From: Phoronis australis
Lineage: Eukaryota > Phoronida > Phoronidae
Length of the DNA stretch: 53,009 nt
Direction: 5' to 3'
NCBI GenBank assembly: GCA_002633005.1
Contig: NMRA01000876.1
Coordinates: forward strand, 1 to 53,009
The translations under genes and the position numbers were made by a program. Every line of letters begins with the position of its first letter. The stretch's first letter is position 1. The notes beneath the pieces are model-generated. The model saw nothing but the letters and a program-made list of their open reading frames with translations. It ran no database searches and had not been told where the DNA came from. This document shows, in pieces, positions 21,535 through 33,305 of the stretch.

Positions 21535-22082
21535 GACTTAGTCGCGAAGCTGCCGACATTCCAGCCACGGTTACTGCCTGTCCTTCGAAGCAATTATAGC
21601 ACATAATTATATACGATTTTTTAAGAATGGCAAGGGTGCGTTTTGTGTTGACGGAAATGTCCAAAGCGTCGAGAAATCTGATGCATTTAATGATGAACAA
21701 CTGTTGTAGCTTAATTTGGAAAAACACCTAGCAAAACTAACTTCCAGGTATGCATACTGTGGCGGAATTAAGAAGAAATACGATTATGGCAGTGCTAATT
21801 GTAGCAGACCCACAAAGTGTGCTAAAAGGGTAGAAAATTAGGCATAAAATTTCTGTAGCAGTTATAAGGTTGATTGGCGCAGGAGAAGGCCGATGTCTTC
21901 AATGCTCAGAAAAAATTCGGCAGGCAAGAGACTTGCCAAGAAAATGGCACAGTTGAGTCCGGGCATTCTAAAGGAAAGAACTGCAGTCAATTCCAGTTAT
22001 TCGGTGGAACTTCTCTCACCCGACGGCGTTGTTTCACGATACCGCAACCTCAAACAACGTCAAAGAAACGAAACGCGGACGG
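21535..22082 (+). pseudogene. Unidentified coding-like segment, copy B, more degraded
   Basis: Bases 21535-21935 match 20740-21131 with small substitutions and indels (offset 795). This copy has extra stops and a frameshift near 21600. Past the shared part it continues open, e.g. LAKKMAQLSPGILKER and LLSPDGVVSRYRNLKQR, up to a possible splice donor (ACG followed by GTGAGA near 22081). It starts exactly at the edge of the gap, so part of the duplication could be an assembly effect. Function unknown. Confidence 0.45.
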
Positions 22083-25000
22083 TGAGATATTATAGAGTAT
22101 TAATATTTACTCTTGGATACAGGTGCACACCTCAAAATTAATTTCCCACGGTCATTCTTTATGCCGATAGCAATGTTTTCGTCAACTGAAGAAGAACAGG
22201 AATCATAGACATCCCGCGCGCTCCGTCTATGGTTCTGACACTTCAAAATTTTGTCAACACGATAGGTAGCCGCAGAAAGTTCGATGTTGACCTCATTCTA
22301 ATCTTCTCTGCAATCCACTGTCAGGGGACGAAAACATTTCAAAGTCCGCTCCTCGAAATAGGGCTTGCTTAGCTGGAATTCAGAACTGCGGTCATGAGAG
22401 TGTTTTCACCTCCTGAGTGCGAAGCGATCGAGTTAGCTGTGGTATCTTCATCAGCGCGTGCTCTCAGCGGGGGTCACCGCTTTATCCACTCGAGCGCTCG
22501 ACAACAACTAAACTGACGACAGTCTCAGAACTCTCACATGCAAATTTGATATGCAAATGAGGGAGTACTTGACTACTGCGCCATCTATACATCGACGGAA
22601 AAGCTTAAATACCCGTGATTGCGTGTGGGAAATTGCAATTGCGTGCACTGAAGTCGATATTTTCAAAGTACAATTACACCACTGTTTAAGGTTGCAAAGT
22701 GAGTTTTTTGATATCATTCTATAGAAAAATCTCCATGATAGCAAGTAACAGCATATGTTCACGAAAACAACAACGGATTTAAAACTAGTAGTTTTAAATC
22801 TATAGAAAAAGCCTTAATCTCTCTGATAAAATTCTCTGTTTCCTTTTTAACGAAATTTAAGTCCTGAAATTAGTCCGGGGAAGGAGGCCAAAAACGGCGG
22901 TTTAGCTAGTTGTCCCTTCCTGGTTATCTCTTCCTGCTGACATTCACTTTCAGTTTTCCGACTGCGGTGCCCTCTGGAGGCGGTATTGGTGTTTGCCCTT
23001 GGGTTTTCACACACCAAGTTCCTAGATCTGAATGAAGTTAGGTTTACAAATTTCTTGATTTAACAGTTCATTTTGCCATTTTCTGGCATCAGTAGGATGA
23101 CCACTTTGTTAAGAAAACTTAAATGTTGAAACTGTTCGTTTACTTGCCCACCTCTGAACAAAGTATTCTTGGTTACAATCTGACAAAAAATTCAGTTCAA
23201 CTGTCCGAGCATTTAATTCTTTTCGTGATGCTAAAATATGGTTTCTGGTTTTCAGTGTTTTGGTGGAAGCTTCTATATTGAAAACATGTACTTTCGTCAC
23301 GACTTAGCCTCAGTTAGGCTTACTTTCAGATTTGACATGTTTGGGATTATTCCGGAAGTGCCCGGCAGACGGCCATATTGAATGGCAGTTGTATACCTCT
23401 CTCTTTATTATAGTATATGGTCGAGGGCTACTTAAAGGTGCCTGTGCTTCAGCTGATTTCCCGCGTTTACAGTCGCTTCAGCTGATCTTCTTTACTATAA
23501 GTAGTATTAGTGTTTGTTTAACTTCAGTACCTTGCGAATCAACTCATAAGCATAAGAACAAGTATTAATCGACAAAAGTGAATTTGTAGCAATACTTAAC
23601 AATAAGTATTTCTTTAATTTACACGGTTTTGTTCCAGGGGAAGGGCCAAGGCTACCTGATATTGACAACTCATTTGGAAAACCTGAGTTTCAAAACGCGC
23701 CATCACCATTGCAATAGGCCAAAGGTCCATATTAACACAACTTCTAAACTACTGTACTTATGAATATGAAGGTAGGCGTGCATTTTAAGACATATTGTCA
23801 ATTTCTCTCTTTCAGTGTCTGAACTGGCTCTAAATAAAAAAGGATAGGCTGTGGTTGTCACAAATACATGGAATAGCTGTAATGTAACGTGGAACTATAT
23901 GCAGGAGTTTTATCTGCGAAGTGATTTTGTGAAAATAAACTTTTCTCCCAGGATTCTTCTGTAGCTTTTTAAACAAGAAATTGAGCTAATTTGGACCTGA
24001 ATATTCACCTGCCACAATAGAATCAGTTCTAATATTGAGTTTTGGAGAGGCCAGTAATCTGCGACTGGAAAGACCAGTTAGCACTGTTATTTTCTTTAGC
24101 GTTTTTTGACTTTGGAGTGTTGCACGCCATCACATGTTCGTTCTACAGTACAACACTTATAAATTTAATTTGCACTTCATACACAGTGAAGGTAATGCGA
24201 TTTCAAATGTTATACCGTTGCCTGCAGAAGAAAAAATATAATTGTATACTAACATGAAATAAAACCACCAACTGAAACAAATTACCACAAAATTCGAAAT
24301 CAGAAAACATGAGAGGGAAAGAATGAAATGCTTAAATTTTTCCTCAGGTATTGATAGGTGTTCTGTCAGCCGGTTTTTTAGTGGTTATCAACTAATTTAC
24401 ATGTACTCTGATTGACATATAATGGCTTGTTACTTAGAGAAACCCAGCATCACATTCCTTTATGAGGTTTGTGCAGAGTTAGTAAACCAGGTAAACAAAG
24501 CCGCCTGGATCTCGCAACACTGTCATGACTTCTCGACTGGTCATGTGGTGGTGATCCAGGAAAGAAATAACCTCCTGGATATCTGCCTCTGCTATTTCTA
24601 CCTGAGCGACACACAGTTGCGCTTGTGGTAGAAAGCATTTGTGCTGCTTGTTACTTTTGACAATAGAGCATCCATTTCTGTTATACATTATAGTTTGTAA
24701 GAGTGAAATTTATACTTTTTACCAACAGACGTCGTTTCCGAAACTACACCAAATCCTGTGAAGGACACCAAAGCACACACAAAATAGACATTTTCATTAT
24801 TTATTTTCCCTCTTCCAATGAGTAAATAACACGGGTCTGGGATTCCCCTGCTTTACTTTACAATTCGTAAGTGAAAATTTGTAATACATTATACAGTTGA
24901 ATTGATTGTTACAAAGACAAACAGGAACAAACACAACAGCATAACATGAAGTGTTGTATGCATTTCTGAGAAAGGAATACAAAAACACCCTTTGCATACT

Positions 25001-25759
25001 ATTTTTCCAATATAGAGTTTCCCCACTAATGTTGTAGAATTTTCTCTTGATCTGTTTTACTTTAGGATTCATAAAGGAAATTCAATAGATTGAGCACCGG
25101 CGCACCGTTTTTATAAAAGTATTAAAGAAATCCAGTGGTTTTGTTATCTGTTTAACTAGGGTAATCTCATCAATGGTGAGCACTGCTTTCCAAGAGGACC
25201 AGGGCTTCTACTGCCTCAGAGTGTACAGATGCTTGAAATAAGACCATCACTATGTGCAATAATTTATAGTTATTATGACATACAATCACTACTGGCGAAA
25301 ACATTGTCTCCAAATCCGGCCAGGATATCATGTCTTTGTATTGTATTATAAATTCTGGTGCAGCACCGTATTTGTGTGAATCTTCTACTATTACGAAAAG
25401 GTAAACAGATAGCACTGAAAGTAGGGATAGAGAGGAGTCAACTGACATAAAGTAGCCTATACATGAAGGTGACTCAAATTCGTCACAGAACAAAAACAAC
25501 ACTGTTAGCAGGTGCATAGGTGAGGATAGGCTAGGGTATGCACTCACTGACACTGAAGATGTAGTGACAAGTTAGGAATTACTACATTTAGGTCGAGCCA
25601 AAATTTCTACAAAATCGCAACTTCACACTTAAATTCATCGTGAATAGCTGCAAATTCAACCAGATGATGAGATTTATCCAATTAACTCAACCTTTATATT
25701 GGGTCAAAAGTCTTGATTCTTGTATTAAACCGCCGCAGTATCTTTGCTCTCACTGACCG
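22083..25759. other. Long stretch without a supportable gene
   Basis: It contains the inverted 29-bp motif at 22908-22936 and an octamer-like ATGCAAAT near 22552. A 127-codon open frame at 25170-25553 (minus) begins at GTG, has no recognised domain and no clear splice partners. Nothing else stands out. Confidence 0.4.
22908..22936 (-). repeat. 29-bp motif, inverted copy of 16411-16439
   Basis: This is the exact reverse complement of the motif at 16411-16439. It ends in the two 14-base half units in opposite orientation. See that entry for structure. Confidence 0.7.
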
Positions 25760-26604
25760 ACTCGGGCCGACTCGATCAACAACAACTCAAGTTGTCTTCT
25801 CAGACATGAGCGAAACCTTTTGGAAATTTCATAAAAATCTCGGGACAAGCCTCGGGATTTTGACGAAATTTCCAAGATGCTTTGCCTGTGTGAGACTCGT
25901 GTATGATTCTTTATACATGATATACACCCATACATGATACATGTACATCGCATATATGTATATGTATAAATTATTAATTACTACTATTATTTTCAGAACT
26001 GAAAGTACCATAATGTAATCCGCAGCATGATCGACAACCTCAGTCTCCCATACCGCTACATAAGTTAGCCACTTCTAAGAATTGACATGTTGGCTAACGC
26101 ATCGAATGACACGTGCGTCTTTAGCGGAGCAAACCACGAAACATTGTTTACGTTCATAGTGGACACCGTTTTCATGGGACTGGTCATCATCGTTGGCGTT
26201 GCTGGAAACTTTTTGTCGATTTTAACATTTTCAAATATGGGAGCGGAGTCGACAACGACATCGATTATACTAACTGCTTTGGCTGTGGCGGACACGTTGT
26301 ACCTGTTTGTACACGTGTTGCTGTTCCAGTGTCTGAGATCCATTTACCAGCACACAGGACTTTTTAAGGAGTACGATGACATCAAAGGTCTCATATTTCG
26401 CTATGAACACCCCTTTGGAGTTATATTTCAAAACCTTTCAATTTGGCTTGTTTTGCTAGTTGCGGTTGACCGTTACGTCGCTATCTGTTGGCCAATCTGG
26501 GGTAGGAAATATCGGTCTTTGTCCAAAGTTAAAATCTATATCGTTATTCTAAGTGTGATCGCGACAGGGATAAATTCCCCGCGATTTTTCACGAGTAAAG
26601 TGGA
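25760..26604 (+). repeat. Upstream copy of the duplicated GPCR 5' region
   Basis: Bases 25760-26604 correspond to 26606-27450 at an exact offset of 846, with roughly 2% substitutions. The segment includes about 330 bases of upstream DNA and the first half of the GPCR. It ends abruptly at AGTAAAGTGGA, followed by N at 26605 and then the beginning of the second copy (ACTCGGGCCGACTC). The constant offset and the N join suggest either a recent tandem duplication or two haplotypes placed end to end. Confidence 0.9.
26087..26604 (+). pseudogene. Truncated GPCR copy (transmembrane helices 1 to about 4)
   Basis: From ATG at 26087 this encodes the same N-terminus and first four helices as the downstream GPCR (MLANASNDTCVFSG, then VAVDRYVAICWP) with a few silent or conservative changes. 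It stops being receptor sequence at the N, just after the SPRFFTSKV segment. Helices 5-7 are missing, so this copy cannot make a working receptor. If the join is an assembly artefact, it is simply the allele of the intact gene. Confidence 0.85.
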
Positions 26605-26932
26605 NACTCGGGCCGACTCGATCAACAACAACTCAAGTTGTCTTCTCAGACATGAGCGAAACCTCTTGGAAATTTCGTAAAAATCTCGGGACAAGCCTGG
26701 GGATTGTGACGAAATTCCCAAGATGCTTTGCCTTTGTGAGACTCGTATATGATTCTTTATACATGATGTATACCCATACATGATACATGTACATCGCATA
26801 TATGTATATGTATAAATTATTAATTACTATTATTATTTTCGGGATTGAAAGTACCATAATGTAATCCGCAGCATGATCGACAACCTCAGTCTCCCATACC
26901 GCTACATAAGTTAGCCACTTCTAAGAATTGAC

Positions 26933-27994
26933 ATGTTGACTAACGCATCGAATGACACGTGCGTCTTTAGCGGAGCAAACCACGAAACATTGTTTACGTT
27001 CATAGTGGACACCGTTCTCATGGGAATGGTCATCATCGTTGGCGTTGCTGGAAACTTTTTGTCGATTTTAACATTTTCAAATATGGGAGCGGAGTCGACA
27101 ACGACATCGATTATACTAACTGCTTTGGCTGTAGCGGACACGTTGTACCTGTTTGTACACGTGCTGCTATTCCAGTGTCTGAGATCCATTTACCAGCACA
27201 CAGGACTTTTTAAGGAGTACGATGACATCAAAGGTCTCATATTTCGCTATGAACACCCCTTTGGAGTCATATTTCAAAACCTTTCAATTTGGCTTGTTTT
27301 GCTAGTTGCGGTTGACCGTTACGTCGCTATCTGTTGGCCAATCTGGGGTAGGAAATATCGGTCTTTGTCCAAAGTTAAAATCTATATCGTTATTCTAAGT
27401 GTGATCGCGACAGGGATAAATTCCCCGCGATTTTTCACGAGTAAAGTGGAGATAAAAATCGACAACTGCACGAATAGTTCAGTTTATAGCTGGCTGTTAA
27501 CTGATTTTGGTAAAAACGAAGCTTTCAGAGTTACGTTGTTAACGGTGTATCTTACTCTTGTTTATCTCGTACCAATTGTTTTGCTGTGTTTTATTACCGT
27601 TCGATTGATTCGAGAACTGCAAGTCATCGAGCAGAAACGAATAGAGATATCAACGATATCAAACGTCGATGCAGCTGCCAAAAGAAGGGCTCACGTCAAC
27701 AAGAACTCCGCCATGTTATGTGTCATTATTGTAACCTTCGTCATTTGCCAGTTACCTCAAAGTGTTGACCACGTGCTTTATGCCATTCCAATTGAAATGG
27801 TTTATCCTGAACAAAATTATTTCGACATCATCTGCAACGCCTTGGTCGCAGTTAATTCTGCCACTAACTTTTTCATTTATGTTGTATTCGGAAAGCTCTT
27901 CAGGAAAAAGCTATTAAAATTACTGAGAGTGGATTCGAACGTAAGACTGTGTGGTGGAAATGAATACGTCGTGACAACGTCGACATATTTGTAA
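26933..27994 (+). CDS. FMRFamide-receptor-like rhodopsin-class GPCR (single exon, 353 residues)
   Basis: This is a complete seven-helix receptor. The extracellular N-terminus has two N-glycosylation sequons (NAS, NDT). Helix 1 contains GNFLSIL and helix 2 LTALAVADTLYL. Cysteines at QCLRS (helix 3 entry) and NCTNSS (loop 2) can form the conserved disulfide. Helix 3 ends in an intact DRY (AVDRYVAICWP), helix 6 reads VICQLPQS in place of CWxP, and helix 7 reads NSATNFFIY as the NPxxY equivalent. These variants are typical of the FMRFamide/neuropeptide receptor group of invertebrates. It is a membrane receptor expected to couple to G proteins; the ligand is inferred as a neuropeptide but not shown. 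Start: first ATG, with the same upstream leader as the duplicate copy. ATTAAA (28124-28129) and AATAAA (28359-28364) are candidate polyadenylation signals. Confidence 0.93.
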   Translation: MLTNASNDTCVFSGANHETLFTFIVDTVLMGMVIIVGVAGNFLSILTFSNMGAESTTTSIILTALAVADTLYLFVHVLLFQCLRSIYQHTGLFKEYDDIKGLIFRYEHPFGVIFQNLSIWLVLLVAVDRYVAICWPIWGRKYRSLSKVKIYIVILSVIATGINSPRFFTSKVEIKIDNCTNSSVYSWLLTDFGKNEAFRVTLLTVYLTLVYLVPIVLLCFITVRLIRELQVIEQKRIEISTISNVDAAAKRRAHVNKNSAMLCVIIVTFVICQLPQSVDHVLYAIPIEMVYPEQNYFDIICNALVAVNSATNFFIYVVFGKLFRKKLLKLLRVDSNVRLCGGNEYVVTTSTYL

Positions 27995-28011
27995 CTTAAC
28001 ATCAGCAGGTC

Positions 28012-28100
28012 ATATGAGAGAAGTGAGGAGAGAGAGGACGTAGGGGATGAGGAGGCAATAGGGAGATAGGGGTGGCGGGAGAAGAGAGAATGGACAGAGT
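28012..28100 (+). repeat. Purine-rich tract after the GPCR stop
   Basis: About 90 bases of nearly pure A/G (GAGAGAAGTGAGGAGAGAGA and similar), probably in the 3' UTR. Antisense open frames here are low-complexity artefacts. Confidence 0.7.
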
Positions 28101-28364
28101 GAGACAATATTAATTGTAAGTTTATTAAAGGTGAAAACAAGCTCGCATATAATATGACGTATTTATACTAATAACAACATAGGCCTACTGTATGTCCCGA
28201 CTTGGTGACTGGTGACCAGATGCAAATTGTGACAGCAAAAGAAAACATCGTGTTGTCTATGCATGTTGGTGTTGTTTGGTGTACGTGTTTGCGAATTATT
28301 GGAACGTCGACGAACCCGACGAGGAACCTTCGTTACGAAGTATAATACTGTACGGCTAAATAAA

Positions 28365-31240
28365 CAGATAGTTATGAATAAGGGTAGACAGGCATATCAG
28401 CTGCCCATGCTTTGATTGAAATAGCCTGATCATCAATTGTCACCTAGCGTCAGTTGCTCCGTTCCTTCCATGTATGGTTCCTTCCCAGCTCCCCGCAAAT
28501 GTCAACGTCACGACACCAGGGCAGTTGTTAGTTTGATTTTCAACCAATGGGTCTTTTTTCAGTCACTGTCTAAATGGGTACTAGATTATCCACCAAACTT
28601 AAGCTTAGGGCCCATTTGGCTTTCGGATATTTTCGTAGGTATGAATTTACCCTCGGAACATATCGAACAAATCTTGGGTGTTTTACGTTGCTACAAATGT
28701 CCGTTTGGAACACCTTCGGTATTTCCATAGCCTCAGCTATCCTATAGGAGGTGAACGTTATCTGCGTGTGCTCAGACTTCCAAACTATGACAAGTTACGT
28801 GACTTTCAATTTTGCGAATAATACGCTGACTCAAGTTTGCACACGCGAAGATAGTGTTCACGTTTTAGGTGGAATTTGAGGTTAGGAAAATACCCGAGGT
28901 GTTCCGGAGGCCTTTGGAGGTAAATGTTTTCAGTGCATGGTCACTATGGCCAATCATTCTCCAGTTTGATAATCACGCAGATTCAATTCTCCTTCGAGGA
29001 GAAATTAGATGCTACGAAAATACAGTACCCGAGTGTTTCAAAGGGTTTAGGGCCCTCAAGTTGTGCAGGGGGACCCACTTCAAAACCACAGAAACCAGCT
29101 TGTCAAAAGGCACGCGAAGCAAAATTCATCGTGATGAGGGGAGGGTGGTGGCTCGTGAATTGTGGTGGTCCGGAGGAGGGTCGAACATTTTGGTGTCCTG
29201 GGGAATGAATACTGGGTCAACTAAACTGGGTAGGTGTAAAAATTGGTCGGCAACTCACACTGGCAGTGCCCTGCGCACTTAGGCCCTGGAACATCTAAAT
29301 CCTGGTGAACTTCACAACATTGAAAGTATATATACCATGGCGATTTCTTTTTGTTTTGCTAGTAACAAGGCTCTTTCTCTCACCAATACCTGATGGAAAA
29401 GCTGCTAGTTTTGATTCAGTAAAGCAGTGGAAGTGCAGTGATTCTCGAGCCGCTTCAGGCATCATCATGTAACAACAGTCGGTAAAGCAACCCTAATCAG
29501 ATAGCTGGGTATTGGCTAGGGTAACAATTGGTATCGTATTAGCTGCCATTAGAAGCAGCAGAGCTTGAGCATTCCGACAGTTGCTAACTGTTACTGATTC
29601 CACAACTCACTCTTTGTGGGTCATGCCAAGCTGCAGTAGGTTCGACTCGCGAATTTTGTTTGACTAAACCTGACACTGGTAGCTAATGCATGGCAGCCGT
29701 TACTTGACCAGAGGTTTTCAATTCATAAAAAGCGTTCAAACAATGGAACTGAAGAATGCCGAGTGAAAAATGTGAGGCCAATGCTAATTCATATACACTT
29801 TTAAATAAGGAATCGATAATTACATTCAGTGTAACCCAGTTTGTTAGTAATATCACAATATAAATAGCTGGCTCCCTCGACTGTGAAAGATCCGACATCG
29901 GTTTACCGGATGTTTTTCTTTAGAAAGTATGCCAACTTCCTGGTTAAAAATAGCCAGCCAACTTCCAATTAAAATCGCCGTTATAGTGCGCTGTACCAAG
30001 GGCTTCACATGCTATCAGTCACGACACAGTGTGAGCCTTAATAACTAAACCTGGAAACTGTCTATAGACCTAATTCACTCGGCCGACATTAAATTCCAAA
30101 GCGAGGCTCACTGCGATAAACAAAGCGGAAGTTGACATTGCTTGAGTTAAATGACCGGCCTTTGGAGTCCAAACTGAATATTAAATCTTAAAGATTTGTC
30201 AATAATTACCCACGGAGACGTAGAAAAATAGAGAGATCAAGTCAATGCACCAAAGAGTTGTCTGACGAAAGGGTATAAGTTTTTTTTCGGAAAACTAGGT
30301 TCGAAACATGAAAAGTAAATATGATCAAATTGCAGCGATCGTAGTGTTACGGATTAGGTATCATGCTGAATGCGCGGTTACGTTTCTTCTTGTAAATTCT
30401 TAATAAAATAAAAATGCTTTCTACACGAACCAGGTCATATGCTCGTATTGTTGACGAGTTGAAGATATATTCGACAGTAGTGGCTCATCGCATTTTGCTG
30501 TCATGAGCAATTAGTCACATCTGGTTTAATTTGTTGATCAAGAGTATTAGCTTCAAGCATAGCCTAGGCCCTGGTGAGGTAAGCACTACCGGGACTAAAA
30601 GTTGATATTTCATTGATATGAAAGAATAATTGATGTTATTAAATATATATAGATTATTACATGGCGAAGTCATTATTCCCAGTTATCTAGAGCACTAGTG
30701 GATTTTGGAGAGTTATCGCCCGAGGGCGTTATCTATTTATACCACATACTAAACGAGAAACATTGCAATGAAACGATCTACCTTACTCGAATCGCCTCGG
30801 CTTTGTAACTACTTTCTATGTCAGAGGCCCGGCGGGTCGGAGGTCGTGACCTTTTAAGAAAAGCCGAACTATTTTTGTCAAATAATGCTTATACTTAAAA
30901 TCAATTGGAAATTTAAACAAAATAGAAATGAAGTGAATCTATAAATTTAAATTAAGGTCTAGCAACTATTATAGCTTACTACACATTTTATCACGCCAAG
31001 CTTCGACCGGGAAAATATCGTCTGCTAAAGTAGGTTACCACTAGTAACTGACTATACTGCGCAAGTGATTTACAAGTGAGAGAACACGAGAGAAAAATTT
31101 CACTGAATTAAAATATCGTTTTTATGGAAATTATGCGTCTGATTTTTCATAGCGTATAAATGTCGGTGCAATGTCCTTTGCTGAACATGCGATTGTTGCT
31201 CATGCTCATTCAAGTATTCTATTTTCACGTTCGATGAGGT
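28365..31240. other. Long stretch without a supportable gene
   Basis: Open frames at 28437-28730 and 28869-29282 (plus) have no recognised domain and no coding support beyond length. No repeats or RNA genes were recognised. Confidence 0.4.
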
Positions 31241-31244
31241 CAGC

Positions 31245-31314
31245 CGCTGAGTGGTGTAGTGGTAAAGGCGGCCAAGCGAAACGCTTGACGGCGGGTTCGA
31301 ATCCGGCCTCGGTT
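31245..31314 (+). repeat. tRNA-like sequence (tRNA pseudogene or SINE head)
   Basis: A good A box (TGGTGTAGTGGT) and a perfect B box (GGTTCGAATCC) are spaced as in tRNA genes. The ends can pair weakly (CGCTGAG with CTCGGTT, including G-T pairs) and a 17-base T arm is present with one mismatch. The anticodon arm can form four pairs, but the loop is CGAAACG, with G where the invariant T33 belongs. A working tRNA is therefore unlikely. It may be a decayed tRNA or the RNA polymerase III promoter head of a SINE. Confidence 0.5.
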
Positions 31315-32972
31315 TCCCGCCAAAATGTTATTTTACTAGTGAGATAACTTTATGGGTTATTACACAGTTGTATCTGCCATTCGAGGCTAATATTGTGGCA
31401 TAAGCATTTTTATTAAGATAAAAAACCAGGCTTGCAATTGAAAATAAAAAATATTTGACCATCAATTCTACGTTCTTGGTTTTAATAATTACGTCTAAAT
31501 TTTTCAAATATCAATCTGGACCAAGTTGAATTTTCAAATTAAAACACCCAATTCTTTCGTCCAAAGCATAACTTCGTTTTACAACTCAATTTCAGTTAAC
31601 TGGACAGAACACAGTGGCGGATTTAGAGGGGAGCCAAGGGAGCCATGCCCCCCCTAAAATTCTCCCAGATTCCATTTGGCAGGAGCGTGAATTTCTGACG
31701 GGCAAAATCCTGGCTAATACTCTGCCATGCCCACCCTCTACTCAAACTCCTGGATCCCCCTGGAACAAGCATAGTTATCATGTTTCTTCAGGGACCTCGT
31801 TCATATCCGAGGGGAAAGGTGGCTGTGCGGCCTTCTGAGAGGGGAACGTTTCGCCAAGTGACGGGTCAGTGAAAAATCTACCTCCCGATCACCATCAATA
31901 GCACCCCCGCCCTGTTGCAAGCTCTCACAGGCTCTGTCTCAAGTAGCATTTTGTGCTTTTTTAAATTGTCACCTCTGTGGTTACTGGATATTTGAACCGT
32001 CGGAGAGAAATTTTCAATCACTAAGGAAATTCTTAGGCCTCGTGGGACCGGGAATTTCGCGTGATTTTTCAATATTTTTGAGAGGGGAATAAGGCCAATA
32101 TTTGGCCCCAAAATTGAGGGATTGAGCACCCTGTTCATTTTGAAAAGCAAAATGCATCTCGTTTCAACCCGTAGTCATGAAAACACAACCTGGCTGGCCG
32201 AAGATTCTCCGGTCCTCGTTGCTATAATGCTCGGCAACCGAGATGCGACAAAACATGATCTAATTTTTCGAAAACAGTTATAAATTTTACACGGACATAT
32301 TTTCCTTCGTCGCGGCGTATGGCAAGGACCCAACGCTTCCGAATCCCAACGTCCTTAAGAACTGTAAAACAGACAGTTGAGTGTCCGTATTTTTTCTAGC
32401 CGTTCGAGCAACGCGGAGGACAACTACATGTATGCGGATAAGCCAACAGAGCTATCGTAGCGGGAATCGTTTTGGAACGCGCCTCTTGTCGGCGTGAATT
32501 GGGTCTATACGTACAAATGTTATTTCTTACGTTTACACTCTTGCCCCACTTTCTCAGGCAGACACTAGATGACAACAGGTCCACCAATTCATGGCTACTG
32601 CCTGTGTTCACTCATCGACCACTCTTGGAAATTACCGTATAGTAAGTAAAGTCAGAAAGTTCGTTGTGCAGTCCACAGAATGACGGACATTGCCAAGGCT
32701 CCGTTAACTCCGATTAATGTAGAACACTTAGGTTTTGTTTCTATTCGTAAGCTATCAAGTTAAGACAAATTACTTCAAATTTTAAAAATAAGATTGCAGA
32801 ATATGTTAGAGAGTGCAGTCTTTCCATTTACCCCGAGTCGCCTGTTTACTAGCGACTGGGTACAACAGTTCAGTATCAGATCGGCTAGGATTTAGGTTTA
32901 AGTACATATTGCGAAACGGAAGGTTTCATCTACAACAGTCGTGATTGTCCGTGACTGTTTCAGCAGTCAATA
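31315..32972. other. Stretch 3' of the nicotinic receptor gene, no gene seen
   Basis: Near 31612 a CAGTGGCGGATTTAG word resembles a hAT end, but no partner end was found. The receptor transcript (minus strand) must end in here; I did not find a convincing AATAAA within a few hundred bases of its stop codon. Confidence 0.35.
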
Positions 32973-33305
32973 TCACTCGGAGTATTGAGGTCTATTGAGT
33001 AGCATTACCAGACTAATTACGACGGTGATAATCACCGACAATACCAGGAACAGTCTATCGAAAACCATGGCCACTGTCTTCCAGTCAGTATCAATTTCAT
33101 CTTGCATCTCTCTGTCTTTGGCTTGGGTCTCAAACAACACACGAAGTGCACTCACATTGCTGGACATTTCGTGTAAAACTGGATTATCAAACAGGTGAAC
33201 TTTCCGGTCGATCTCTCGAGTATTGTTCTTAGATGGGAACTTCTCTTCTTGTTTACTATTGTTCATCCCAGTCAATTCTATCGTGGTGAAAGTTTTTTCC
33301 TGGGC
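32973..33305 (-). CDS. nAChR-type gene, last exon G (MA helix, TM4, stop)
   Basis: The acceptor is CACTTAG, in phase 0 with exon F. It encodes a charged loop, the amphipathic helix before TM4, DTDWKTVAMVFDRLFLVLSV and the rest of TM4, then LLNRPQYSE and TGA at 32973-32975. A second AG six bases downstream would only drop two residues. The cytoplasmic loop is short for the family, about 110 residues between TM3 and TM4. Confidence 0.92.
   Translation of the reverse strand, partial: AQEKTFTTIELTGMNNSKQEEKFPSKNNTREIDRKVHLFDNPVLHEMSSNVSALRVLFETQAKDREMQDEIDTDWKTVAMVFDRLFLVLSVIITVVISLVMLLNRPQYSE

Noticed and set aside
21137-21727. Open frames across the N run
   Set aside because: They consist largely of unknown residues and exist only because N is not read as a stop.
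22549-22700. Octamer and downstream T-run considered as an snRNA gene
   Set aside because: The sequence between does not resemble U1, U2, U4, U5, U6 or 7SK as far as I can judge.
25170-25553. 127-codon open frame on the minus strand
   Set aside because: It begins at GTG, not ATG, has no domain I recognise, no clear splice partners, and is within chance length for 53 kb.
31612-31660. CAGTGGCGGATTTAG word resembling a hAT terminus
   Set aside because: No matching opposite end or 8-bp duplication was found in the window, so it cannot be called an element.
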